Source: Flavobacterium pectinovorum | Lineage (GTDB): Bacteria; Bacteroidota; Bacteroidia; Flavobacteriales; Flavobacteriaceae | Length of the DNA stretch: 64,000 nucleotides | Assembly (NCBI RefSeq): GCF_022802975.1 | Contig: NZ_JAFEVZ010000006.1 | Location: forward strand, 1-64,000 | Direction: 5' to 3' | In this document: positions 52,344-61,308 of the stretch, piece by piece | Position numbering within the stretch: the first letter of the stretch is position 1 | Layout of the letters: the number at the start of each line of letters is the position of its first letter | Position numbers and translations under genes: made by a program | The notes under the pieces: generated by a model | Told to the model about the DNA's origin: nothing | Seen by the model: the letters and a program-made list of their open reading frames with translations, nothing else | Databases searched by the model: none

Positions 52344-54383
52344 ATGAAAGTATTAAAATTTCCTTTGGCAAAAATTACAATTTGTTTCATAACAGGTGTC
52401 TTGACAGCCTATAATTGGCAACCAGATCTGTTTTTAATAAATTCTGCAGTAATTTTGCTACTGCTTACCTTTTCAGTCTCTTATTTATTATCCGGTAAAA
52501 ACAGCAAATTTACCATCTTCTTTACCATAACGGCTTATCTTATATCCTTTTTTATTGGCTGTTTAACTTTACTATTTCATACGGCATCTTTTCAAAAAAC
52601 AAATTATACAAATTGCAAAAAAGCTTATGAAAAACCACAAAACATAACACTCTGCCTCCGTGAAAAATTAAAAGGAAATGATTATAATGAGAGATATATT
52701 GCTTTAATTAACCAAATTGAAAATCAAAATTATTCAGGAAGAATTATTATAAACATCCAAAAAGACAGCTTACCTGATCGCCTTATAATTGGAAATATAA
52801 TCCGTTTAAAAACAACCTTACAAAACAACCCTTCACCCAAAAACCCAAATCAGTTTGATTATGGTAAATACTTAAAAGACAAACAAATTTATGCACAGAT
52901 TTACGCAACAAAATCGGAGCTTAGCATTAATAAAAAATTTAAAAAAGACATCTGGTATTATAATGCAAAATTACATACAAGAATTGTAAATAATCTTACC
53001 CGAAACGATTTTAATCAAACTGAAATGAATGTAGCCTTAGCACTCATTTTAGGACAAAGACAAGAAATATCACCTGAAATAGTTCAGGATTATCAATTTT
53101 CAGGAGCTACACATATTCTTTCGGTTTCCGGACTTCATGTAGGTTTTATAATGTTGTTTATTACTTTTATTCTAAAACCAATTGGGAATACACCAAAAGG
53201 TTCTTTTATAAAATTAATTGCTATTTTAACTTCATTGATTCTATTTGCAATAATCTCCGGTTTATCACCCTGTGTCTTGCGTTCAGTCGTGATGTTTTCA
53301 TTTCTCGCAATTGGAAATTATTTGCACCGAAGCGATAATACCTATCATACTTTATTGGTTTCCATACTTTTGATATTACTTTTTGAGCCTTACTTTTTAT
53401 TTGACATAGGTTTTCAACTCAGTTATTTGGCGCTGTTTTTTATTCTTTGGCTACAGCCATTATTAAAGAATTTATGGATTCCTAAAAACAAAATTGTACT
53501 AAACCTCTGGAATGTACTGACCGTTTCTTTTGCTGCACAAATTGGAACACTACCCTTATGTCTTTACTATTTCCATCAATTTCCGGGTCTGTTTTTTGTG
53601 ACCAATATTGTTATTATTCCAATATTAACCTTCATCATGATTGCCGGAATACTAGTTATGATTTTGGCTGTTTTTAATATTGCTCCTCTGTTTTTAATTC
53701 AAATCTTAGAAAAAAGCATTTATCTATTAAATAAAATAATTCATTATGTAGCTTCTTTTGATTCGTTTGTAATAAAAAATATCAGTTTCAATAATTACTA
53801 TTTATTTGCATTTTATCTCTGGATAATAATTAGCATAATTTGGGTAAAGAGACCAAATTATTTTAAATTAACCGGAGTTCTTATCTCGGTAATTATCTTA
53901 CAGCTTTCCTCTTTATTCACTAAAAAAAACATACAAAGCCAACATGAAATTATTGTTTACAACATCAAGAAAAAAACAATAATTTCTGAAAGAAATGGAG
54001 AAAATGTTACTTTTTTTTGTAGTGATGATTTTTTTAAAGCCTCCTCAAAAAACAACATTTTAAATTCTTATCTGGTTGGCAATTTCAGCCACTTAAAAAA
54101 GAAAACAAAAATCAAGAACACCTTATATTTTAATAACAAAAAGATTTTTATCCTTGACAGTTCTGGTGTTTATCAAAAAAAGACACAACCTGATATTCTA
54201 CTTTTAACCCAGTCCCCAAAAATTAATCTGAATCGAATTATAAACAATTTACATCCTAAAATTATTATTGCCGATGCATCCAATTCATATTCCATCCAAA
54301 AGTATTGGAAAGCGACTTGTCTCAAACAAAAAATCCCTTTTCACGCGACCAATGAAAAGGGATATTATAAATTGTTGAATTAA
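52344..54383 (+). CDS. comEC: ComEC/Rec2 family competence protein, without a metallo-beta-lactamase motif
   Basis: The 679-residue protein has an N-terminal membrane domain with the OB-like DUF4131 part (about 30-200). The ComEC/Rec2 channel follows (about 220-510), with SGATHILSVSGLHVGFIML, LRSVVMFSFLAIGNYLHRSDN and LFDIGFQLSYLALFFILWL. It forms the channel for DNA uptake. The C-terminal ~150 residues keep a reduced domain (PDILLLTQSP, HPKIIIADASNSYSIQKYWK), but no HxHxDH nuclease motif is visible. From memory Bacteroidota versions are often like this, so a separate nuclease may cut the second strand. Confidence 0.9.
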   Translation: MKVLKFPLAKITICFITGVLTAYNWQPDLFLINSAVILLLLTFSVSYLLSGKNSKFTIFFTITAYLISFFIGCLTLLFHTASFQKTNYTNCKKAYEKPQNITLCLREKLKGNDYNERYIALINQIENQNYSGRIIINIQKDSLPDRLIIGNIIRLKTTLQNNPSPKNPNQFDYGKYLKDKQIYAQIYATKSELSINKKFKKDIWYYNAKLHTRIVNNLTRNDFNQTEMNVALALILGQRQEISPEIVQDYQFSGATHILSVSGLHVGFIMLFITFILKPIGNTPKGSFIKLIAILTSLILFAIISGLSPCVLRSVVMFSFLAIGNYLHRSDNTYHTLLVSILLILLFEPYFLFDIGFQLSYLALFFILWLQPLLKNLWIPKNKIVLNLWNVLTVSFAAQIGTLPLCLYYFHQFPGLFFVTNIVIIPILTFIMIAGILVMILAVFNIAPLFLIQILEKSIYLLNKIIHYVASFDSFVIKNISFNNYYLFAFYLWIIISIIWVKRPNYFKLTGVLISVIILQLSSLFTKKNIQSQHEIIVYNIKKKTIISERNGENVTFFCSDDFFKASSKNNILNSYLVGNFSHLKKKTKIKNTLYFNNKKIFILDSSGVYQKKTQPDILLLTQSPKINLNRIINNLHPKIIIADASNSYSIQKYWKATCLKQKIPFHATNEKGYYKLLN

Positions 54384-54386
54384 GTT

Positions 54387-54839
54387 TTATTCGCTTGGAT
54401 GCAAAATAGCATCAGATTCAGCAATCCATGCTTTTGCTCCTCCCGGTTTGTATCCAATTTTACCAAGCGCCTGGAATGTAGTTTTATTTTTTCTAACTGA
54501 AGCACTTGCAAAACAAACTTCTGGCAAATCCTGAACCCCAAATGCATTTTTAAGTTTAATATTTTGCTCTTTATCACTGTCAGTTGCATTGATATCAGAC
54601 AAATCTAATTTAACTAAAATAACATTATCTCTTGACCAAACTGCAAAATCGGGCGTTTTAAAAACTTCATTTTGAAGATTAGCCGGAGCACTCGAAGCCG
54701 TAAAAAAAATCAGCATTGGTTTATTCTCATCATTACTGGCAGCAATTGCAGCATCCATACTCGTCTTCCAAACTAAATTTTGGGAATGAAGAGTAATCGA
54801 ACCTAAAAAGAAAATTAATAGGAGTAATTTTTTTATCAT
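54387..54839 (-). CDS. Thioredoxin-like protein without the CxxC site
   Basis: From the ATG at 54839 the protein has 150 residues with signal peptide MIKKLLLLIFFLGSITLHSQ, so it is periplasmic. It aligns closely with the neighbouring thioredoxin (KPMLIFFTASSAPANLQNEVFKTPDFAVW against KPLMILFTGSTWCGWCIRLQNEVLKTPEFKKW). The TWCGWC site is replaced by SSAPA, with three residues missing. Both catalytic cysteines are gone, while the cis-proline region remains (DLPEV). It may be a non-catalytic binding partner. The start upstream at 54866 is less likely. Confidence 0.85.
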   Translation of the reverse strand: MIKKLLLLIFFLGSITLHSQNLVWKTSMDAAIAASNDENKPMLIFFTASSAPANLQNEVFKTPDFAVWSRDNVILVKLDLSDINATDSDKEQNIKLKNAFGVQDLPEVCFASASVRKNKTTFQALGKIGYKPGGAKAWIAESDAILHPSE

Positions 54840-55012
54840 AGTATAAAAGATTTGGTTAGTTAGCAAAACGAAATTAACATTATATTTTAATTATACAAGA
54901 TTTTTTATTACTAAAAATATACAATATGTTTTTTTTAATGCAATATTTTATCAAAAAACAACATTCTGCAAAACAACCAATAAAAACAACCATATTCCCT
55001 ACTAAACAAAAA

Positions 55013-55042
55013 AATCCTCTCACTTTTGAACATGAGAGGATT
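55013..55042 (-). terminator. Terminator downstream of the CGWC thioredoxin gene
   Basis: AATCCTCTCA (55013-55022) pairs with TGAGAGGATT (55033-55042), followed on the minus strand by a T-tract. Confidence 0.85.
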
Positions 55043-55064
55043 CTTAATATTATAAAAAAAGATT

Positions 55065-55541
55065 TTACATTTTTTTAGATTTAATAATTGCGCCAGCAAC
55101 TGCCAGCCAGCTTGTTGGACCTCCGGCAACGTAACCGGTATTCCCAAGACCATTAAAGTTTACTTTTCCATCTTTGCTTTCTGCGGTTGCAAAGTGAACC
55201 GTTGGGTATCCACGAACTCCAAAAGCCTGTTGCAATTCGGCGTTTTGATTAACAATCTCAGGATTTTGAGGCGTTTGAACAGCTCCTCTAGGATAATCCA
55301 ACTCAACTAAAACAACATTTTCCTTAGCCCATTTTTTAAACTCAGGTGTTTTTAGAACCTCGTTTTGCAAACGAATACACCATCCACACCAAGTACTTCC
55401 TGTGAATAATATCATCAAGGGCTTTTTTTCTTTATTACTTATTTTAACCGCTTGTTTCATATCAGTATGCCAATTTAACTCCTGAGCTTCTACCACAAGA
55501 GAGCATAAAATAAAAAATGTCAGTAAAAATATTTTTTTCAT
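55065..55541 (-). CDS. Periplasmic thioredoxin family protein with CGWC site
   Basis: The 158-residue protein has signal peptide MKKIFLLTFFILCSLVVEAQ and a DsbD-gamma/thioredoxin-7-like fold with the active site STWCGWC and cis-proline in GYPTVHF. It would reduce or shuffle disulfides, or relay electrons, in the periplasm. It is a close paralogue of the downstream protein, which has lost the site. It is separated from the peptide transporter by a short gap. Confidence 0.92.
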   Translation of the reverse strand: MKKIFLLTFFILCSLVVEAQELNWHTDMKQAVKISNKEKKPLMILFTGSTWCGWCIRLQNEVLKTPEFKKWAKENVVLVELDYPRGAVQTPQNPEIVNQNAELQQAFGVRGYPTVHFATAESKDGKVNFNGLGNTGYVAGGPTSWLAVAGAIIKSKKM

Positions 55542-55586
55542 TTGGTTTTAATTTTCTTCAAATTTAAACAGAATCAACACAGATAC

Positions 55587-57392
55587 CTATCTTACCCCAT
55601 GCATTAATTTCTTAATAACAGGCGTCATTAAAATTGAAAACAAAGCAACCAAAATTGATATAATCGTCAACATCCAAAAGAAGTAACTTAACCCGTGCTC
55701 ATTGGCTATTTTATCAATATTCTCACCAAACATACCCGCACCTTTCATTCCGATAGCTACAGCCAAATACCAAACCCCGAACATAAAAGCAATCATACGG
55801 GCAGGAACTAACTTACTAACATACGAAAGTCCAACCGGCGAAATACAAAGCTCTCCCATAGTATGAAAAAGATAAACAAGAATTAACCAAATCATACTTA
55901 CTGAAGCCGTTTTTGCTCCCGGCTCAATACCATTCGCTCCAAAAGCTACGCAAGCCATTCCTAAAGCCAATAATCCCATTCCAATTCCATATTTTAAATT
56001 AGCAGAAGGATTGTATTTGCTTTCCCACCATTTAGAAAATAATGGCGCAAGCGAAATAATAAATAATGAATTCAATGTAGAGAACCAAGTTGCCGGAACT
56101 TCTGTTAACGCAGTAGTTACCTTGTCAATTTTCAAAGTTTGCAGTGTTGCATCAGATAAAGACAAATAACCCGCAGTATAATAATCTTTAACCAACATCC
56201 AGATTGCTATTGCCCAAATAATGACAAAACTAATACTTAAAATAATATTTGCAATGGCGTATAATTTAAATGTCTGTTTAAACAATAAAATTAAAACCCA
56301 GGTTATAATAACCAAAGGCAAAATCGTAATTAATGAATTGACTACTAAAAAAATCACACTCCAATTTCCAACCAAAACACGGTCTGTATAATCACTGGCA
56401 AAAATGGTCAAACTGTTTGGAGACTGCTCAAAAATTGCCCAGAAGAAGATAGTTAGAAACGCAAAGAAAGTTACCGCTATTAATTTTTCTTTGGTAATTT
56501 TAGAATATTGTGTAAATCTATAAACCAACAGGATAATAAAAACGATCAATGCAGAAAGTATTGCAATTGAATTTCCGTTGTCTCCAAGAAAAGAAAAAAG
56601 ATTCACTTTACCTCCTGATATTTTTGATGCAGGATCGTTTAAAAGCCATAACAATGCTACAATCGCAGAGAAAGCTATTGCTGCCAATTGCAATGGAGAG
56701 AAGGGATTTCTTTTGTCAGTATCCAAAGCTTCAGCTTTTGCTTTACTTTCTTTATTAGGCTTTAAGCCAATATCTCCAAAAATATTTTGAGACAACCAAA
56801 ACTGCAACATTCCGAAAAACATAAAAATTCCAGCCAACCCAAAACCATAACTCCAACCCACTTTTTCTCCTAAATATCCGCAAAGCAAAATTCCGAAAAA
56901 GGCGCCTGCATTAACCCCCATATAAAATAAAGTATAGGCTCCATCTTTCTTTTCAGGACGGTCTTTGTACATTTCTGAAACAATAGAAGTCATATTTGGT
57001 TTGAAAAAACCATTCCCAAAAACCAACAACACTAATCCAAGGTAGATAGAAAATTCTGTTTCAACCGCCATAGAAGCATGCCCCAACGTCATTAAAACTG
57101 CACCTACTACAACAGCCCATCGAAAACCGATTACTTTATCAGCAAAATAACCTCCAAGCATGGTAGACAGATAAACCAATCCTACATAAGAACCGAAAAG
57201 TGCAGATGCATTTTCACGAGTCCATCCCCAGCCGCCATCTACAAAAGATGTGGTTAAAAATAATATTAACAACGAACGCATTCCGTAAAACGAAAAACGC
57301 TCCCACATTTCTGTAAAAAATAAAACGAATAAACCGGCAGGATGTCCTAAAACGGTACTTTTAAAAAATTGATCTGTATTGTTCTGACTCAT
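55587..57392 (-). CDS. POT/PTR family peptide transporter (first copy)
   Basis: The 601-residue protein belongs to the proton-dependent oligopeptide transporters. The E-x-x-E-R-F-x-x-Y signature is seen as FTEMWERFSFYGMRSLL, and the PTR2 motif as YTLFYMGVNAGAFFGILLCGYLGE. About 14 membrane spans are predicted. The extra length over the second copy lies mainly in the middle and reflects added spans. It lies 5 bp from the second POT gene. With DPP-IV upstream this forms a dipeptide-use module. Confidence 0.93.
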   Translation of the reverse strand: MSQNNTDQFFKSTVLGHPAGLFVLFFTEMWERFSFYGMRSLLILFLTTSFVDGGWGWTRENASALFGSYVGLVYLSTMLGGYFADKVIGFRWAVVVGAVLMTLGHASMAVETEFSIYLGLVLLVFGNGFFKPNMTSIVSEMYKDRPEKKDGAYTLFYMGVNAGAFFGILLCGYLGEKVGWSYGFGLAGIFMFFGMLQFWLSQNIFGDIGLKPNKESKAKAEALDTDKRNPFSPLQLAAIAFSAIVALLWLLNDPASKISGGKVNLFSFLGDNGNSIAILSALIVFIILLVYRFTQYSKITKEKLIAVTFFAFLTIFFWAIFEQSPNSLTIFASDYTDRVLVGNWSVIFLVVNSLITILPLVIITWVLILLFKQTFKLYAIANIILSISFVIIWAIAIWMLVKDYYTAGYLSLSDATLQTLKIDKVTTALTEVPATWFSTLNSLFIISLAPLFSKWWESKYNPSANLKYGIGMGLLALGMACVAFGANGIEPGAKTASVSMIWLILVYLFHTMGELCISPVGLSYVSKLVPARMIAFMFGVWYLAVAIGMKGAGMFGENIDKIANEHGLSYFFWMLTIISILVALFSILMTPVIKKLMHGVR

Positions 57393-57397
57393 TTATA

Positions 57398-58942
57398 TTA
57401 ATTATTTAATTCTTTATCTACTCCGTGCATTAGTTTTTTGATTATCGGCGAAAGTATTAGCAATAAAAGTCCAACCGCAATTCCTGTATAAAAAAGATAT
57501 TCAAAAAGCACCAAATAACTTTGTTTTGCCAAATTTAAATCCGGAGCTGTACCATTTGAAGTGTCAACTGAAGCTATGTTTGCTAAAATAGAAGCAATAA
57601 ATTCAGAACTTGCTGTAGCCAAAAACCAAACCCCCATCATGAATCCTACGATTTTTGCCGGAGATAATTTTGTAACAGCAGAAAGTCCAACAGGAGATAA
57701 ACATAATTCTCCACAAGTATGTAAAAAGTAAGTCAGGATCAACCAAATCATCGCTACTTTACCAAGTCCAGACAAGCTTATACCCAAAACCAAAGAACCA
57801 AAACCTAATCCTACCAGCAATAATGCCATAGAAAATTTTACGGCTGTATTTGGATTATATTTTCCAAGCTTTACCCATAACCATGCAAAAACAGGAGCTA
57901 GCAATATAATAAACAAAGCATTAAAACTCAAAAATTGCCCAGCAGAAATAGTGTGCCCAAAAAAGTCTCTATCTAAAATTCTGTCTGCAAATAAATTTAA
58001 TGAAGTATAAGCCTGCTCAAACAAAGCCCAGAAAATAACCGTAAAAACAATTAAAATAGTCAAAGCCATAAGTTGCTCTCTGGCTTTTTTATCCAATTGA
58101 GTAATGCTGTAATAAATAATATAAACCACAGAGACCGCACCGGCTATCATTAAAGTCATTGATACAGCTTCATGTCTTTGTACCATTTGCCAAAAAACCA
58201 ATGAAGACAAAACACTCAAAGCATAAATTAACCATTCATTCTTTACACCAAAAGATTTTTGCTCTAATAATTCCGGAACTTTAGATTCTCCTTTTCCCTT
58301 CAAGAGTTTTCTTCCCGAAATAAAAGTTACCAATCCAAAGAACATTCCAACACCTGCAGCACCAAATCCGTAACTCCAGCCATATTTTTCTCCCAACCAT
58401 ACACAGATTAAAGTAGCCAGAAAAGACCCTAAATTGATCCCCATATAAAACAAGGTAAAACCCGAATCCCTTCTTTTATCTCCTACTTCATACAGTTCTC
58501 CAACTAACGATGAAATATTTGCTTTTAAAAAACCAACACCCACAATAATTAACGAAAGAGAAAAATAAAATATTTGCAACGCTGAATTATCCCGAATAAT
58601 TTCGCCAGTAACAGATTGTGTTGCGGCATTTCCTTCATAAGCCATACCTAAATGACCTAAAACAAGCATTATTCCGCCAAATACAATTGCCTTTCTAAAG
58701 CCTAAATACCGGTCAGCAATAAAACCTCCAATTACCGGAACTGCATATACTAAAGCGGCATAACTTCCTATCAATAAATTTCCGTTTACGTCTGTAAAAA
58801 GATGGTAACGTGTTAAATAAAATATCAATAATGCTTTCATTCCGTAAAATGAAAAGCGTTCCCACATTTCCGTAAAAAACAATATAAAAAGGGCTTTTGG
58901 ATGTCCAAAAAATTCTTCTTTATTTAATGAGTTGTTTGCCAT
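57398..58942 (-). CDS. POT/PTR family peptide transporter (second copy)
   Basis: The 514-residue protein shows FTEMWERFSFYGMKALLIFYL and GFTLFYMGINLGSFLATLICVWLGEKYGWSYGFG, the POT signatures. It is a paralogue of the downstream POT gene, and both end in PxIKKLMHGV. It is expected to import di- and tripeptides with protons. The DPP-IV gene begins 13 bp upstream in the same direction. Confidence 0.94.
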   Translation of the reverse strand: MANNSLNKEEFFGHPKALFILFFTEMWERFSFYGMKALLIFYLTRYHLFTDVNGNLLIGSYAALVYAVPVIGGFIADRYLGFRKAIVFGGIMLVLGHLGMAYEGNAATQSVTGEIIRDNSALQIFYFSLSLIIVGVGFLKANISSLVGELYEVGDKRRDSGFTLFYMGINLGSFLATLICVWLGEKYGWSYGFGAAGVGMFFGLVTFISGRKLLKGKGESKVPELLEQKSFGVKNEWLIYALSVLSSLVFWQMVQRHEAVSMTLMIAGAVSVVYIIYYSITQLDKKAREQLMALTILIVFTVIFWALFEQAYTSLNLFADRILDRDFFGHTISAGQFLSFNALFIILLAPVFAWLWVKLGKYNPNTAVKFSMALLLVGLGFGSLVLGISLSGLGKVAMIWLILTYFLHTCGELCLSPVGLSAVTKLSPAKIVGFMMGVWFLATASSEFIASILANIASVDTSNGTAPDLNLAKQSYLVLFEYLFYTGIAVGLLLLILSPIIKKLMHGVDKELNN

Positions 58943-58955
58943 AAAGCGCTATTTA

Positions 58956-61127
58956 TTATAAATTTTCTTTGATAAAGTTAGTCATTTTATTATAAAGCTG
59001 AATTCTTGTCTTACCTCCATAAATACCATGATTTTTATCCGGATAAATCTGAGAATCAAATTGTTTATTCGCCTGAATTAACGCCTCCATCATCTGCATG
59101 GAGTTTTGTACATGAACGTTGTCATCACCAGATCCGTGAATCAAAAGAAATTTACCTTTTAATTTACTCACGTGATTAATTGGTGAATTATTATCGTAAC
59201 CGCTTGCATTTTCCTGTGGCGTCTGCATATATCTCTCTGTATAAACACTGTCATAAAAACGCCAGTTGGTTACCGGAGCAACAGCGATTGCCATTTTAAA
59301 AACATCAGCTCCTTGAAAAATACAGTTTGAAGACATAAAGCCTCCATAACTCCATCCAAAGATTCCAATTCTTGAAGCATCAACATATGGGTAAGCACCA
59401 ATTACTTTTGCTGCATCAATTTGATCTTCTACTTCAAGTTTTCCTAATTCTCTTTGTGTTACTTTTTTAAAATCAGCTCCTTTAAAACCTGTCCCTCTTC
59501 CATCAACACAAGCTACAATATAACCTTGTTGGGTAAGAGATAAAAACCAATAATCATCGCTGTTATTCCAGTCATTATTTACCTGCTGTGAACCCGGACC
59601 AGAATATTGGTACATAAAAACAGGGTATTTTTTAGACGGGTCAAAATCTTTTGGTTTTAAAATCCAGGTATTCAATTCGTTTCCTTTTGCAGTTTTTAAA
59701 ACGAAGAATTCTTTTGCAGGAAGATTAAATGCTTTCAATTTATCAGCAAGAACCTGATTATTTTCGATAACCTGAATTTCTTTTCCGGCTTTTGCTTCGT
59801 TTAAAGTATAAGTCGTAGGCTGTAAATTACTCGAGAATGTATGGATGAAGAATTGAAAATTCGGACTGAAAGTCGCAGCACTTGTTCCTACTTTTGAAGT
59901 TAAACGCAATTTATTTTTTCCGTCTAAACCAATTCTGTAAATATCTCTGTTTATAGAACCATTTTCTGTAGATTGATAGAAAATAGTTTTTGTTTTTTCG
60001 TCGAAACCGTAGTAAGAAGTAATTTCCCAGTTTCCTTTTGTAACCTGATTTTTAAGTTTCCCGGTTTTATCATAAACATAAATATGATTAAATCCGTCTT
60101 TTTCGCTTGTCCAGATAAAACTGTTGTCTTTTAAGAATGTCAAATTATCGGTAACATCAACGTAAGCTTTATCTTTTTCATTCAAAACCACTTTTGCAGC
60201 AGCTGTAGTTCCATCAACAAATAACAAATCAAGATTATCCTGGTGGCGGTTTAAAACCTGAGCTGATAAAGTATTATTATCATTTGTCCATTGCAGCCTT
60301 GCTATGTAAAAGTCATTATAATTTGCTAAATCAACTTTTTTAGTTGCATTTACAGCCACATCATATATATGCAAGGACACTTCTGAATTTTTTTCTCCTG
60401 CTTTAGGATATTTAAAAGTTTCAATTGTTGGGTATAAATCTTTATGAAACATAGACATCGAAAATTCCGGGACGGCACTTTCGTCAAAACGAATATAGGC
60501 TAGTTTTTTACTGTCTTTACTCCAGTCAAATGCCCGGACAAAAGCAAACTCTTCTTCATAAACCCAATCGGTAATACCGTTAATGATTGCATTTTTCTTT
60601 CCATCTGTAGTAACTGCTGTTGATTTTTTTGAAGCTATATCATACACATACAGATTGTTTTCTTTAGCATAAGCAATTTTAGTTCCATCAGGCGAAAAAG
60701 TTGGTTCCTGAACCTGAAAATCAAAAAGTTTCGTTAGTGATTTTGAAACCAAATCGTATAAAAAATAATCAGCAGTAAAAGAATGACGGAAAATTTGGTT
60801 TGAATTACAAGCAATTAAAATCTTTTTTTCTGAAGCATCAAAAGTGTAACTATCAATTCCGTTCGTAAGCTCTTTTTGATTTTTCGTATCAATTAAATTG
60901 GATACTTTTTTAAGTGTTGCAAAATCATATAAATCAATCTGCATGCTTCTGCTGGCCTGATCAACATTCAAAACAGTATATTGATTAGTATTTTTTAAAG
61001 ATTGAAGCTCGTCCATTCCTTTGGTTCGAAAAGCTCCGGTGTAAATATTTTCAACTGTAATTTTTTGTTGGCCATGAACTGCAGCAACTAAAAATAAAAG
61101 TATTAAAGTAATTTTACTTGAATTCAT
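58956..61127 (-). CDS. Dipeptidyl peptidase IV family S9 protease
   Basis: From the ATG at 61127 the protein has 723 residues and signal peptide MNSSKITLILLFLVAAVHGQ. The frame extends to 61190, but this would precede the signal peptide. It has the DPPIV beta-propeller (about 35-460) with the diagnostic double Glu in DWVYEEEFAF, and an alpha/beta-hydrolase domain with GIFGWSYGGFMSSN (Ser), GSGDDNVHVQ (Asp) and DKNHGIYGG (His). It removes X-Pro or X-Ala dipeptides from peptide N-termini in the periplasm. The two POT genes just downstream can take up the products. Confidence 0.95.
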   Translation of the reverse strand: MNSSKITLILLFLVAAVHGQQKITVENIYTGAFRTKGMDELQSLKNTNQYTVLNVDQASRSMQIDLYDFATLKKVSNLIDTKNQKELTNGIDSYTFDASEKKILIACNSNQIFRHSFTADYFLYDLVSKSLTKLFDFQVQEPTFSPDGTKIAYAKENNLYVYDIASKKSTAVTTDGKKNAIINGITDWVYEEEFAFVRAFDWSKDSKKLAYIRFDESAVPEFSMSMFHKDLYPTIETFKYPKAGEKNSEVSLHIYDVAVNATKKVDLANYNDFYIARLQWTNDNNTLSAQVLNRHQDNLDLLFVDGTTAAAKVVLNEKDKAYVDVTDNLTFLKDNSFIWTSEKDGFNHIYVYDKTGKLKNQVTKGNWEITSYYGFDEKTKTIFYQSTENGSINRDIYRIGLDGKNKLRLTSKVGTSAATFSPNFQFFIHTFSSNLQPTTYTLNEAKAGKEIQVIENNQVLADKLKAFNLPAKEFFVLKTAKGNELNTWILKPKDFDPSKKYPVFMYQYSGPGSQQVNNDWNNSDDYWFLSLTQQGYIVACVDGRGTGFKGADFKKVTQRELGKLEVEDQIDAAKVIGAYPYVDASRIGIFGWSYGGFMSSNCIFQGADVFKMAIAVAPVTNWRFYDSVYTERYMQTPQENASGYDNNSPINHVSKLKGKFLLIHGSGDDNVHVQNSMQMMEALIQANKQFDSQIYPDKNHGIYGGKTRIQLYNKMTNFIKENL

Positions 61128-61271
61128 TAGTGTTATTTTAAATATAAAAAAGAGCCCAATTTTAGTAAAAAAAACGAACATAATACACATTTTAATTGTT
61201 AAATGTTAAAAAAATAAAATTTAGAACCATTTTGAACTAAAAAAACATTTCCAATAAAAGGCTTAAAATGG

Positions 61272-61279
61272 TATCTTTG
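61272..61279 (+). promoter_or_regulatory. Promoter -7 element of the HMG-CoA reductase gene (TATCTTTG)
   Basis: It matches TAnnTTTG exactly and lies 29 bases before the ATG at 61309, in the divergent region shared with the DPP-IV gene. Confidence 0.6.
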
Positions 61280-61308
61280 CCGCAACAATACTACTTAATA
61301 GACTGAGA

